DNA of 64,000 nucleotides, taken from Bacillota bacterium. GTDB taxonomy: Bacteria; Bacillota; Bacilli; Paenibacillales; NBRC-103111. The stretch lies in the NCBI GenBank assembly GCA_023388055.1, contig JAEWGW010000030.1, forward strand, positions 20,816-84,815. Reading direction: 5' to 3'. Position numbers and translations under genes: made by a program. This document shows positions 24,202 through 32,973 of this stretch, piece after piece. Numbering within the stretch: position 1 is the first letter of the stretch; the number at the start of each line of letters is the position of its first letter. Under the pieces are notes generated by a model. That model was not told the origin of the DNA. It worked only from the letters and a program-made list of their open reading frames with translations, and searched no databases.

Positions 24202-27200
24202 TTAGCTTTCCTTATAAATGTACACAGTAACCGGATTGGCATTGATTTGCCCGCCGGTTATTTGGAGATGGGTGATCTTAATAACAGCCTCCCGGCCTGA
24301 GGAGACTTGTGACAAATTCAGCGCCAATATCCGATCCGGCAGCACCTGGACAGAACCGCTGGAAAGCAGACTTTCATTCACATAAACCTGGATTCCCTCC
24401 TGATCAGGGGACAGCTCCTGACTAAATTGAAGCAGCAGATGAGGAGCGGATGCCGGGATATGAAAGGGGTTTACATTGCTGTTGGGGTGAGACCCGATCT
24501 GCTGGCTGTATACTGCGTTGGTGACGGAATTGTCTGATGATGCATATAGGGCTGCTATTGTAACTTCAGCGCCTGCTGGTGGAGGGGCATCCTCTGTCCG
24601 GACCTCCAGCTCCCGACGGGCCAGGCCGTTGGCGCCGGTGATCACGACGATGTCGAATTTTTGTACAATGCCGGTGCGGACCGTGGTCCGGTCTTGTTCA
24701 TATACCTCAAGATGGGCTGCCGGGTCTACTGTAGACAGGGTTTGCTTGAAGGCTTCCACAGATGTGCCCTGGGGGATCTTCTCGATCCACCGGATCCCAT
24801 TGTTAATGGGATACACCCGGGAGCGGATCTCGGTGTTATTGCCCAGCTTGCCCACATTGTTCCACGGGTCGGAATCGGTGAACTCATTCCTAGCCGTGAA
24901 GGAAATATCCTCGTTTTTGACCGTCATCTGGAACACGACCCAATATTCCTTGCCGCCAGGCGCTAAAGGCATGGAATACGTATGCAGCGGCTCCGGATTC
25001 GAGCCTTGGTACACCTTGACCGTAGCCAGTGAGCCATCAGGTGAGAGGGGAACACCGGAGTATTGATGCGCATAAAAGACATAATGCCCATTGGCCGGCT
25101 TCCGCACGGTAATGGTTTCCATTCCCGGGGAATCGGGATCATCCCGGTCAAGCTCTACATTGCTGGGAGAGCCGTTCCGCCTAAACTCGTCCTTGTACCA
25201 TGAGTGAAGGTCAATCCCCCGGCCTGTCCGGTCCGGGCCCAAAAGGTGGGCATCCAGATCACGCGGCTGGAGTCCCCAGGACAGCACCATTCGGAATTCA
25301 TTGTCCTTCAGGGTCCCAAGGGCCGGTGCATCAATATTTGGGGTCCATGCGGCCGAAGCGGCAACACCCTCCAACTGAGTCGGCAGGAAGGCATCGCCGA
25401 TGACTTCCCCTATATATGCCCCAGGGCTTAAACGGATGGAATAATAGCCGTTTTGGTCTGTTACCGTTTCCCAGGTAGGTACACCGGATTTGGCATCCGC
25501 TGTTTTTGGGCGGAAAACAATTTTCGTTCCACCAACAGGCAGCCCGTTTTTATTCGAAATACGGCCGGAGATGCCGGATAAGACCGTATAGAGATGGCCG
25601 GCGAAGGCACTGCTTTTGGCTCGGATAGAAACCTTCAGAAGCTCCGTGGAATCAACAGCCAGCGCAGGGAATAAAAGCGTTCCGGACTGAGCCTCATAGG
25701 TCCAGCCGTCGAGGCTGAAGGGCTGCTCTCCCATTGTTGCCTCTATGTCAAAATCTGAAATGGATAACGTCCCCGGTTTGCGGGAGAATTGCAGCTCCAC
25801 TTTGCCGTTGGACATAACGGCCTTTTCCAAAATGGGCAGGGTTATATCCGTTTGGACGACGGGTTTGGAAGAGAGGTTCAGCTTCCCGATGCTTCCCTCC
25901 AGGGCTTGCAGAAAGACGGGAGAATGAACGTCCACCATGTTGAATTTGCCCTGCAGAGACACATAGCTTTGGGCAAGAGCCTCCGGAGGAATCACCACCT
26001 GCTCAAAAACCGGGACAGGCTCGCGTGTGCGGAGCAGGTTCACCACTGCGGAGGTGGCCAGAGTGGTTTCCAGTACCCGTGTGCCCTGATCCGCCACAAT
26101 GTCTGTAACCTCCCGGGGATTGGTTACGGTTAGAGAATGCAGTAAGGCTCCGGTCAGATGAACACCGCCTTTTCCGCTTCCCAGCACAAGGGTTTCCCCT
26201 TCTACCTGCACATCCTCCAGATAAACCGGCTCGCTGCCCGTTTGTTCCGTAATGACCAGCTTCCCGGTAACCTTCACATTGCGAAGCTTCACCCCAGGGG
26301 CCTCTATGTATAAATCGCCCTGGATAACAGCGGTGCCGGTTAAAGGCCCGTATACCGTATCCGTTTGGCTGAGTTTGAATATCCCCGTCCTATCTCCGTC
26401 AATCCCGGTCAGGTAATCGGCAGAGCCTGTAATATCCGTAAAAGTATTGCCCTCATCATAATTAAGCCGATAGTGCTCACCGGGGGTCTGCTGCCCTGTG
26501 GTTAGCACAACAGTGGGGGTGCCGGCTTTAACGGCAGTCCGTTTCACCTCCAGCCCGCCGGGAAAGGAAAACGCTCTGACATCGGCTTCATTCTCAATGG
26601 CCTTGTCCAAGGTCACCAAAACAGTGGTCCGGTCATATGCCGCCGCTTTGATTACGCGGAAGAGCTGTCCTGGAGAACTGAGGGGAGGCGTTTTCCCTGT
26701 GGATGCTGGTGCGGGTGATGCGGAAGGGGCAGGGTTTAGCCCCAGCAAATCCTCTGCCTTGGCGGTAAACTCCGCTTGGCGGGTCCAACATGAATAGGCC
26801 AATAAAGCCAGAGCCTGCCGCTCCGCCTTCTCCCGGGGGGCAAACCGGAGAGAGCCGTCTCCGTTATCCAGGCCATTGACGAAGCCGATCTTGTAAGCCA
26901 AAGCAACACTTGGTTTGGCCCAATCCGCCACCTGCTTAAAGTCGGTGAATTCAGGAGCTGAAGGTATTATTGCTGTCTGACTGCCCAGGCCCATGGCCCG
27001 AGTGAAAAATACAACCAGTTCCTCCCGGGTCACATCGGCATCCGGTGAAAAATCAGCGGTGGATGATCCCTCCGTAATACCTGCTTCCGCCAATGCAGCC
27101 ACATATCCCCTGTACCAGCTGTCCGGGGGCACGTCAGCAAAGTCTGTTGGAGAAGAGCTCTCCGTTCTTCCTGTTGCCAACACGAGAATTTTGGCCAGCT

Positions 27201-27477
27201 CTGCACGGGTAATGGGGCGCTCCGGGAAAAAGTGCCCCTGTTCATAACCTGAGAGAATTCCCGCTTGGGCAAGGGCTATTATTTCCTTTTGAGCGTAGGA
27301 GCCGGAAATGTCGTTGAAGTAGGGGACGGGGGATTCGGCCGCGGGAATGGGGAGGGGAGTGTCCTCTGCGGTGGCAATACCAGTAAACGCTGACGATAAC
27401 AAGGCGGCTACCAGGGTAACCGTGGCCATCAGCCGTTTAAGGGCTGAAAGCGGGGGCGTAGAGTAGTGATGCTGCAT
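24202..27477 (-). CDS. SLH-domain surface protein of unknown function, 1091 aa
   Basis: A secreted, S-layer-attached protein read on the reverse strand. The signal peptide (about 1-38) is followed by three SLH repeats (about 50-240; ARAELAKILVLATG-type cores), a Pro/Ser linker, and an Ig-like segment. A stretch of short beta-helix-like turns (about 375-470; GTAVIQGDLYIEAPGVKLRN) follows. A carboxypeptidase-regulatory-like domain (about 640-710; GISGRISNKNGLPVGG) leads into a region with LSWGLQPRDLDAHLLGPD, resembling YfaP/DUF2135-type folds. The C-terminus is beta-rich. ATG 27477 has AGGAGG at 27485-27490. No catalytic motif was recognised, so the role is unknown. Confidence 0.8.
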   Translation of the reverse strand: MQHHYSTPPLSALKRLMATVTLVAALLSSAFTGIATAEDTPLPIPAAESPVPYFNDISGSYAQKEIIALAQAGILSGYEQGHFFPERPITRAELAKILVLATGRTESSSPTDFADVPPDSWYRGYVAALAEAGITEGSSTADFSPDADVTREELVVFFTRAMGLGSQTAIIPSAPEFTDFKQVADWAKPSVALAYKIGFVNGLDNGDGSLRFAPREKAERQALALLAYSCWTRQAEFTAKAEDLLGLNPAPSASPAPASTGKTPPLSSPGQLFRVIKAAAYDRTTVLVTLDKAIENEADVRAFSFPGGLEVKRTAVKAGTPTVVLTTGQQTPGEHYRLNYDEGNTFTDITGSADYLTGIDGDRTGIFKLSQTDTVYGPLTGTAVIQGDLYIEAPGVKLRNVKVTGKLVITEQTGSEPVYLEDVQVEGETLVLGSGKGGVHLTGALLHSLTVTNPREVTDIVADQGTRVLETTLATSAVVNLLRTREPVPVFEQVVIPPEALAQSYVSLQGKFNMVDVHSPVFLQALEGSIGKLNLSSKPVVQTDITLPILEKAVMSNGKVELQFSRKPGTLSISDFDIEATMGEQPFSLDGWTYEAQSGTLLFPALAVDSTELLKVSIRAKSSAFAGHLYTVLSGISGRISNKNGLPVGGTKIVFRPKTADAKSGVPTWETVTDQNGYYSIRLSPGAYIGEVIGDAFLPTQLEGVAASAAWTPNIDAPALGTLKDNEFRMVLSWGLQPRDLDAHLLGPDRTGRGIDLHSWYKDEFRRNGSPSNVELDRDDPDSPGMETITVRKPANGHYVFYAHQYSGVPLSPDGSLATVKVYQGSNPEPLHTYSMPLAPGGKEYWVVFQMTVKNEDISFTARNEFTDSDPWNNVGKLGNNTEIRSRVYPINNGIRWIEKIPQGTSVEAFKQTLSTVDPAAHLEVYEQDRTTVRTGIVQKFDIVVITGANGLARRELEVRTEDAPPPAGAEVTIAALYASSDNSVTNAVYSQQIGSHPNSNVNPFHIPASAPHLLLQFSQELSPDQEGIQVYVNESLLSSGSVQVLPDRILALNLSQVSSGREAVIKITHLQITGGQINANPVTVYIYKES

Positions 27478-27800
27478 GCTACTGTCCTCCTGTTTTTGAT
27501 GAGAACATTATATTACTGCTGGATAAAGAAGGATGATGGTTTTTGTCGAATTGCAAAAAAGCAAAGAGGCTTTGCCAAGACATTCCCCAGACCGGATGAC
27601 GAAGGAGAGATTAGGACATAATGTAATCACCGGGAGAGGAACCCAATGTCCCACGAGCGCCTTCCCGCAAGCAGAATGCAGGAACTTGCATAAGACACTG
27701 GCAACAGATGAATACTATGGACAGTCCTCGAGCTCCCATCCAGAAGTGATAAAGCCACAGGAGATCAACTACTTTTCGCGGAAAGTGAGGCATCAAGAGC
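27478..27800. other. Divergent intergenic region, 323 bp, no gene seen
   Basis: It separates the reverse-strand SLH gene from spoVT. On the reverse strand a TATAAT-type -10 is visible near 27517, without a good -35. On the forward strand a sigma-G-like site lies at 27687. Short ORFs on either strand here look like chance reading frames. Confidence 0.6.
27687..27717 (+). promoter_or_regulatory. Sigma-G-like promoter candidate for spoVT
   Basis: TGCATA at 27687-27692 fits the remembered sigma-G -35 TGHATR. After 18 bp, AATACTA at 27711-27717 matches the -10 CATWHTA at six of seven positions. spoVT is a sigma-G gene in B. subtilis. Confidence 0.5.
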
Positions 27801-28343
27801 ATGAAAGCAACTGGGATCGTACGCCGCATTGATGATTTGGGAAGAGTTGTTATTCCGAAAGAAATCCGTAGAACCTTAAGAATCCGTGAGGGAGATCCCC
27901 TCGAGATATTCGTGGACCGCGACGGAGAAGTGATTCTGAAGAAGTATTCGCCTATCGGCGAGCTTGGCGACTTCGCCAAGGAATATGCCGAATCTCTGTA
28001 CGAAAGCACCAGTCACATCACCATGATCTCCGACCGTGATAATATTATCGCGATTTCCGGGGGCTCTAAGAAGGATTATCTGGAGAAGCAGATCGGTTCG
28101 TTGGTGGAAGGCTGCATGGAGCAGCGTAAAGCGCTGCAGGAGCTGAATCCCGGTACCTATGAAATCTGTAAGGACGTGCTGGAAAACTACAGCTCCATAA
28201 CAGTAGCTCCTATTGTGGCCAGCGGGGACCCGATCGGCTCCGTTATTCTCTTCAGCAAGGAAGAGGGCGTGAAGATGGGACAAATGGAAGTCAAGATGGC
28301 CGAAACCGCAGCAGGGTTTCTTGCTAAACAAATGGAGCAATAA
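27801..28343 (+). CDS. spoVT: Stage V sporulation transcriptional regulator SpoVT
   Basis: Forespore regulator that adjusts sigma-G-dependent genes. The 180-aa product starts with a swapped-hairpin AbrB domain, MKATGIVRRIDDLGRVVIPKEIRR at 1-24 and onward to about 50, followed by a GAF domain (about 60-178). A GAAAGTGAGG stretch precedes the ATG. A sigma-G-like promoter lies 84 bp upstream. In B. subtilis it directly follows mfd; here 15 kb of surface-protein genes separate them. Confidence 0.97.
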   Translation: MKATGIVRRIDDLGRVVIPKEIRRTLRIREGDPLEIFVDRDGEVILKKYSPIGELGDFAKEYAESLYESTSHITMISDRDNIIAISGGSKKDYLEKQIGSLVEGCMEQRKALQELNPGTYEICKDVLENYSSITVAPIVASGDPIGSVILFSKEEGVKMGQMEVKMAETAAGFLAKQMEQ

Positions 28344-28366
28344 TCGGTTATGGGTGAACCATATCC

Positions 28367-28407
28367 AGCTTCCTTTACAGGCCCCGGGCCTGTGGGGGAG
28401 GCTTTTT
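28367..28407 (+). terminator. Terminator after spoVT
   Basis: The outer stem AGCTTCC/GGAGGCT encloses an inner ACAGGCC/GGCCTGT stem, followed by TTTTT. Confidence 0.75.
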
Positions 28408-28519
28408 GTCATGGAGTCCGGTCCGGGCGGGGCTGGCGTGGAACCGCCGGATTCTGTATAGTTAAAGGGGCGGATTGGAAAGAGGAAGAATTTGCCGCCG
28501 CGAAAAGGACAGCTCATTC

Positions 28520-30253
28520 ATGGATAACACAGGAAAGCGGAAGGACGGACGGAAGGGGAAGCCCGGTGCGGGTGCGGGAGGCTCTCTTCTGAAAGGGGCG
28601 GCCATTCTGGGGATGGCCACGGTGATCTCCAAGCTTCTGGGGACGCTTCAGAAAATTCCGCTGCAAAATATCGCTGGCGATGAAGTCTTTGGCATTTATA
28701 ACGCTGTTTATCCGTTGTATTTGTTTATTCTGACCCTGGCATCGGCAGGCTTCCCCATCGCCGTCTCCCGCTTTGTGGCGGAGGCCTCCGGGCGGGGGAA
28801 TATGGCTGAGGCCCGGTTAATCTTCCGGCGGGCGGCCTGGATTCTGGTGCTGACTGGTGCGGCGGGTTTTGCCGTGCTGTATACTGCCGCTGACGGAATT
28901 GCCGCGCTGATGGGCGTTGAGACTGCGGCCACGGGTATCAGGAGCGTATCCTTCGCTCTGCTGGCAGCGCCGTTGATGGCTGCGGTACGGGGCTATTTCC
29001 AGGGATTGCAGGACATGGTTCCTACAGCAGTGACGCAGGTGGTCGAGCAGGTTATCCGGGTAGCTGTTATGCTGCTGCTATTATTCTGGCTGACAGGACG
29101 CCAGGAAGCAGCGGACCGGATTGCCGCCGGTGCGGTATTCGGCTCTGCCGCCGGAGCGGCAGCAGGGCTGCTGGCGGCCTGGTGGTTTTGGATCAAACGA
29201 GGAAGGACAAGCACCAGAGAGATAGGCGTCAATCCTGGGGAGAGCGGAGCCGGGCAGGCGGAGGCTATTGCCTTCCCGGGGAAACAGGAACCCGCGGGAA
29301 AATTCCTGCGGCGGTTTGCCCTTTATGCAGTGCCGGTATGTTTGGGCTCCCTGGCGATGCCGGTGCTGACCCTGGTGGATACCTTCACCATTCCACGGCA
29401 GCTGATGACAGCAGGGAAAGTCGCCTCTGAGGCCAGCCGCCTGTTCGGCGTGTACAACCACGGATTGCCGCTGGTGCAGCTGGTGACGATGGTGGCCACC
29501 TCCATGGCCGCCGCCCTGGTGCCGGCCGTGGCCCAGGCTAAGGCCACCCGGGACCCGCGGCTGTTGGCCGCCCGGGTCAGCCCTGTGCTGTGGTTCACCT
29601 GGCTGGCCGGCTTGGCCGCGGCCTTCGGTCTGGCGGCCACGGCCCTGCCCGTGAACGTGATGCTCTTCGCGTCGCCGGAGGGCTGGCGTGCCATGGCGCT
29701 GGTGTCCTTCACCGCGCTGTTCGCCACGCTGCACATCGTCAGCGGCTGTGTGCTGCAGGGCCTGGGCGCGGTGCGGGTTCCGGCCCGCAGCCTGTTCCTG
29801 GCTGCAGCGGCCAAAACAGCGGGCAACCTGCTCCTGGTGCCCGCCTGGGGCATCGAGGGCGCCGCGGTCAGCGCCGTCCTCGCCTATGGCCTGGCGTCCG
29901 CGCTGAACCTGCGGACGCTCAAAAGCACGGCGCCGGAGACCCTGGCGCCGCTCCGCACGCTGCGCCGGCCCGTGGCCGCAGCGTGCGTTATGGCCCTGGC
30001 GGTGCTGGCGGTGGAGTGGAGCATCCTCCACCTGCCCTGGGGCCAGGGCCACTTCCGGCTGCGGCATAGCACCGCAGCCCTGGCCGCAGTAGCGGCCGGC
30101 GCCGCCGTGTACGGGGCGGCGCTGCTCAAAACCGGGGCGCTCACCGAAGCCGAGCTTGCCCGGGTCCCCGGCTTCCACAGCCGGTGGAAGCCGCTCCTGC
30201 GGCGTTGGCGCCTCCTGCCGGAGACGCCGCACTCCATATCGAAAGAAGGCTGA
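28520..30253 (+). CDS. yabM: MOP-superfamily polysaccharide/lipid flippase (SpoVB/YabM-like)
   Basis: A multi-pass membrane protein of the polysaccharide_synt/MurJ group, likely flipping a lipid-linked glycan; the exact substrate is unknown. About 14 hydrophobic helices are visible, starting GAAILGMATVISKLLGTLQK with the family LLG motif and EVFGIYNAVYPLY. Start ATG 28520 has AAAAGG at 28503-28508; an earlier TTG at 28475 lacks support. Length is 577 aa. The second half (from about 29460) is far richer in G and C than the first half and the neighbours. Between spoVT and yabN as in B. subtilis. Confidence 0.9.
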   Translation: MDNTGKRKDGRKGKPGAGAGGSLLKGAAILGMATVISKLLGTLQKIPLQNIAGDEVFGIYNAVYPLYLFILTLASAGFPIAVSRFVAEASGRGNMAEARLIFRRAAWILVLTGAAGFAVLYTAADGIAALMGVETAATGIRSVSFALLAAPLMAAVRGYFQGLQDMVPTAVTQVVEQVIRVAVMLLLLFWLTGRQEAADRIAAGAVFGSAAGAAAGLLAAWWFWIKRGRTSTREIGVNPGESGAGQAEAIAFPGKQEPAGKFLRRFALYAVPVCLGSLAMPVLTLVDTFTIPRQLMTAGKVASEASRLFGVYNHGLPLVQLVTMVATSMAAALVPAVAQAKATRDPRLLAARVSPVLWFTWLAGLAAAFGLAATALPVNVMLFASPEGWRAMALVSFTALFATLHIVSGCVLQGLGAVRVPARSLFLAAAAKTAGNLLLVPAWGIEGAAVSAVLAYGLASALNLRTLKSTAPETLAPLRTLRRPVAAACVMALAVLAVEWSILHLPWGQGHFRLRHSTAALAAVAAGAAVYGAALLKTGALTEAELARVPGFHSRWKPLLRRWRLLPETPHSISKEG

Positions 30254-30259
30254 TCGCAC

Positions 30260-31744
30260 ATGGCGAAGGCAATAACAGTTGTTGGATTGGGCTCGGGAGA
30301 CGAAAACCAGCTGACCCTGGGGGTGCTCCGGCGGCTCACGGCGGCGGATGCGGTCTATCTGCGGACAGAGGAGCACCCCGTGGTTCCTTACTTGAAGGAG
30401 CAGGGCATCGCCTGCAGCAGCTTTGACCATATTTACGAAGCGGAGTCCCGCTTTAATGACGTATATGAGGCCATTGCCGCCGAGCTGCTCCGGCTGGCTG
30501 CGGAAGAGGACAGGCAGGTGGTGTATGCCGTGCCGGGCCACCCTTTTGTGGCGGAACGGACCACGATGCTGCTGAAGGAGCGTTGTGCGGCGGCAGATAT
30601 TCCGTTTGAGGCCATAGGCGGGGAGAGCTTCCTGGATCAGGCCTTTGCCCGGTTCGGATTTGATCCCATTGAGGGCTTTCAGCTCCTGGATGCCACAAGC
30701 CTGTCCATGTCCGTACTGAATCCCCGGCTGCATACGGTGATTGGCCAGGTGTACGACATGTACACCGCCTCGGATGCCAAGCTGGCCCTGATGGAGCTTT
30801 ACCCGGATGAGCATATGGTATGGGTAGGCCATGCCCTGGGTGTGACGGGCAGCGAAGCCATGACGGCGGTGCCCCTTTATGAGCTGGACCGGCAATCGGG
30901 CTATGGCAACCTCTCACTGATCTATGTGCCGCCAACCGGGGCGGATGCCGTCATCAACAAAACCTTCCCCCGGCTGCACGAAATCGTGCGTATTCTCCGC
31001 AGTCCGGAGGGCTGTCCCTGGGACCGGGAGCAAACCCATCAGAGCATCCGCAAAAACCTGATTGAAGAAACCTACGAGGTTTTGGAAACACTGGATGACG
31101 ATGACCCGGATGCCATGTGTGAGGAGATGGGGGATCTGCTTCTGCAGATTATGCTCCACGCCCAGATGGAGGAGGAAACAGGCAGCTTTACCGCGTATGA
31201 CGTCATTGCCGGTCTGAATGAGAAGCTGCTCCGGCGCCATCCCCATGTGTTCGGAACTCGGGATGCGGATAATTCCGAGGAGGCGTTGGCCCGTTGGGAA
31301 GAGGTGAAGGCGGAGGAGAAGCGCCAGAAGGGTCTGCAGCCCGAAGCCCTCTCTGCACTCCATGGGGTGCCCCGTGACCTGCCCGGCCTGATGAAGGCCT
31401 ACAAGCTCCAGAAGAAGGCGGCCAAGGTGGGCTTTGACTGGGAAGGTATAGAGGATGTAATGGCCAAGGTGGAGGAGGAGCTAGCGGAGCTGAAGGCGGA
31501 GTTGGGGGAATCCCAGGATCGCCAGGAGGATGAGCTGGGCGACCTGCTGTTTGCCATTGTCAATTTGGCCCGGTTCCTGTCCTGTGATCCGGAGGAAGCT
31601 CTCGCCCGGACCAATCGGAAATTCGTCCGGCGATTCTCCTATGTGGAGAAGAAGCTGAGAGAAGCCGGGAAAGAGCCGGCGGCTGCCACCCTGGAGGAGA
31701 TGGAGCATTATTGGCAGGAGGCCAAAACACTCCCCCATGCGTAA
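30260..31744 (+). CDS. mazG: Fusion of tetrapyrrole-methylase-like domain and MazG pyrophosphohydrolase (YabN)
   Basis: Probably a house-cleaning NTP pyrophosphohydrolase. Residues about 1-220 form an SAM-dependent methylase-like domain (TVVGLGSGDENQLTLG, AVPGHPFVAERT) whose role is unknown. Two MazG segments follow: about 250-370 with CPWDREQTHQSI, EETYEVLE and EEMGDLLLQ supplying acidic Mg ligands, and a second at about 390-480 (EEELAELKAELG, DELGDLLFAIVNLAR). The size (494 aa) equals B. subtilis YabN. It begins six bases after yabM and ends 207 bp before hup. Confidence 0.94.
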   Translation: MAKAITVVGLGSGDENQLTLGVLRRLTAADAVYLRTEEHPVVPYLKEQGIACSSFDHIYEAESRFNDVYEAIAAELLRLAAEEDRQVVYAVPGHPFVAERTTMLLKERCAAADIPFEAIGGESFLDQAFARFGFDPIEGFQLLDATSLSMSVLNPRLHTVIGQVYDMYTASDAKLALMELYPDEHMVWVGHALGVTGSEAMTAVPLYELDRQSGYGNLSLIYVPPTGADAVINKTFPRLHEIVRILRSPEGCPWDREQTHQSIRKNLIEETYEVLETLDDDDPDAMCEEMGDLLLQIMLHAQMEEETGSFTAYDVIAGLNEKLLRRHPHVFGTRDADNSEEALARWEEVKAEEKRQKGLQPEALSALHGVPRDLPGLMKAYKLQKKAAKVGFDWEGIEDVMAKVEEELAELKAELGESQDRQEDELGDLLFAIVNLARFLSCDPEEALARTNRKFVRRFSYVEKKLREAGKEPAAATLEEMEHYWQEAKTLPHA

Positions 31745-31805
31745 GTGCGCTGTACCGGCCGGTGTTTTTTTAAGAAAAAAGTTTTACCGGATGGTACAGG
31801 AAAAA

Positions 31806-31832
31806 GAAGGATTTTCCGGTGCCACCCAGAAT
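31806..31832 (+). promoter_or_regulatory. Sigma-H-like promoter for hup
   Basis: GAAGGATTT at 31806-31814, an 11-base spacer, and CCAGAAT at 31826-31832 match the remembered sigma-H consensus except the first -10 base. It shares an AAGAAGGATTTTCC core with the spoVG promoter, and both are preceded by a TTTTTTTAAG then A-rich segment. Confidence 0.55.
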
Positions 31833-31951
31833 ATGTACACGAGAAACAGGCTTTTTTGCTGCCGTTTGTCTGCAGAGAAAGCCTATCCTGACGATTCAGA
31901 CGCCGGATTCGCCGGCAGCTTGAAACCATATTTAGGGAGGATTATCCGAAC

Positions 31952-32224
31952 ATGAATAAAATGGATCTGGTAAACAAGATTTCTGAAAAAAGCGGCTTGA
32001 CCAAACGCGACGTAGAAACCGTTCTGAACAGCTTCGTGGGTGAAGTCACTGAAGCACTCTCCGCAGGCGACAAGGTTCAGCTAGTTGGCTTCGGCACCTT
32101 CGAAACCCGCAAGCGCTCCGGCCGCACTGGCCGTAATCCCCAAAACGGCGATCCCATCGCCATCCCGGAATCCGTTATTCCTGCCTTCAAGGCCGGCAAT
32201 AAGCTGAGAGACGCTGTTAAGTAA
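31952..32224 (+). CDS. hup: HU family DNA-binding protein
   Basis: Histone-like nucleoid protein. The 90-aa sequence is canonical: MNKMDLVNKISEKSGLTKRD, then GDKVQLVGFGTFETRKRSGR and the beta-arm RTGRNPQNGDPIAIPES, ending FKAGNKLRDAVK. AGGGAGGA about nine bases before the ATG is a good ribosome site. The gene overlaps rqcP by one base (TAATG), so the two are probably coupled. B. subtilis has no HU gene at this point. Confidence 0.97.
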   Translation: MNKMDLVNKISEKSGLTKRDVETVLNSFVGEVTEALSAGDKVQLVGFGTFETRKRSGRTGRNPQNGDPIAIPESVIPAFKAGNKLRDAVK

Positions 32225-32484
32225 TGAGGCTGGACAAATATCTGAAGGTTTCCCGCCTGATCAAAAGACGTACCGTGGCCCAAGAGGTTTCGGATCAGGG
32301 GCGGGTTTACTTGAACGGCCGTGAAGCGAAGAAAAGCAGCGAGGTTAAGGTTGGGGATGAGCTGACGATCCGCTTCGGCCAAAAAAGCGTAACCGTTCGG
32401 GTGGAAAGCATTGCCGAAACCTCCCGTAAGGATGAAGCAGCCGGTATGTACACGGTGCTCCGCGAGGAGAGCCATAAGGAATAG
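32224..32484 (+). CDS. rqcP: S4-domain protein RqcP (YabO), ribosome quality control
   Basis: In B. subtilis RqcP works with RqcH on 50S subunits to add alanine tails to stalled nascent chains. The 86-aa product is a single S4 RNA-binding domain: MRLDKYLKVSRLIKRRTVA, then DQGRVYLNGREAKKSSEVK and a basic C-terminal strand. Its ATG overlaps the hup stop codon. Located after yabN/hup and before yabP, as yabO is in Bacillus. Confidence 0.93.
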   Translation: MRLDKYLKVSRLIKRRTVAQEVSDQGRVYLNGREAKKSSEVKVGDELTIRFGQKSVTVRVESIAETSRKDEAAGMYTVLREESHKE

Positions 32485-32495
32485 AACGGTATGCT

Positions 32496-32529
32496 GCCGG
32501 TCCGGGAAATCTCCCGGCCGGTTTTTTTA
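32496..32529 (+). terminator. Terminator after rqcP
   Basis: CCGGTCCGGGA at 32497-32507 pairs with TCCCGGCCGG at 32512-32521, followed by seven Ts. Confidence 0.88.
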
Positions 32530-32603
32530 TGGAATGCAGTTTTTGTCGGAATAGAAAATCCCAGCTCCCCGTTCTAAACCGGTTCTAAACCCGGACAATC
32601 CCC

Positions 32604-32611
32604 CATACCCT
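32604..32611 (+). promoter_or_regulatory. Sigma-E-like -10 candidate for yabPQ
   Basis: CATACCCT at 32604-32611 matches the sigma-E -10 CATACAHT at seven of eight. The -35 side is poor. yabP and yabQ are sigma-E genes in B. subtilis. A tandem GTTCTAAACC duplication precedes it. Confidence 0.3.
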
Positions 32612-32688
32612 TATGGTAGAGCAGGCGTGGACGAGAACTGCCGCCGGCAGTGCTTTACGTCCGCGCGAACGTGAGGAGGGGACATGCC

Positions 32689-32973
32689 ATGATGGTGGAA
32701 ACGGGCAAAATCAAGCGCCAGGAAGTCAAGATGCTGAACCGGAAGCTTTTGGAGCTGTCCGGGGTCATGAATGTGGAGAGCTTTGACAATGAGGAGTTTT
32801 TGCTGGAGACCGAGATGGGGTACCTGATGATCAAAGGCTCCAACCTCCATATCAAGAATCTGAACCTGGAGCAGGGACTGGTCGCCATCGAGGGATTGGT
32901 GAACGAGCTGGCTTATGTGGACGGGGGAAGCGGCGGCAAATCCAAAGGTTTTTTGGGGAAGCTGTTTAAGTGA
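32689..32973 (+). CDS. yabP: Sporulation protein YabP
   Basis: A mother-cell sporulation protein of the YabP/YqfC family, 94 aa; the molecular role is unknown. The family pattern is a compact beta-rich domain: KIKRQEVKMLNRKLLELSGV, ENVESFDNEEFLLETEMG-like strand with GYLMIKGSNLHIKNLNLEQG, then a glycine-rich tail. ATG 32689 has AGGAGGGG at 32674-32681, seven bases upstream. It overlaps yabQ by four bases (GTGA). Confidence 0.92.
   Translation: MMVETGKIKRQEVKMLNRKLLELSGVMNVESFDNEEFLLETEMGYLMIKGSNLHIKNLNLEQGLVAIEGLVNELAYVDGGSGGKSKGFLGKLFK

Noticed and set aside
29081..30895. 604-codon reverse ORF across yabM and yabN
   Set aside because: Open only because of high GC; composition (His/Gln/Gly-rich) is that of an antisense frame.
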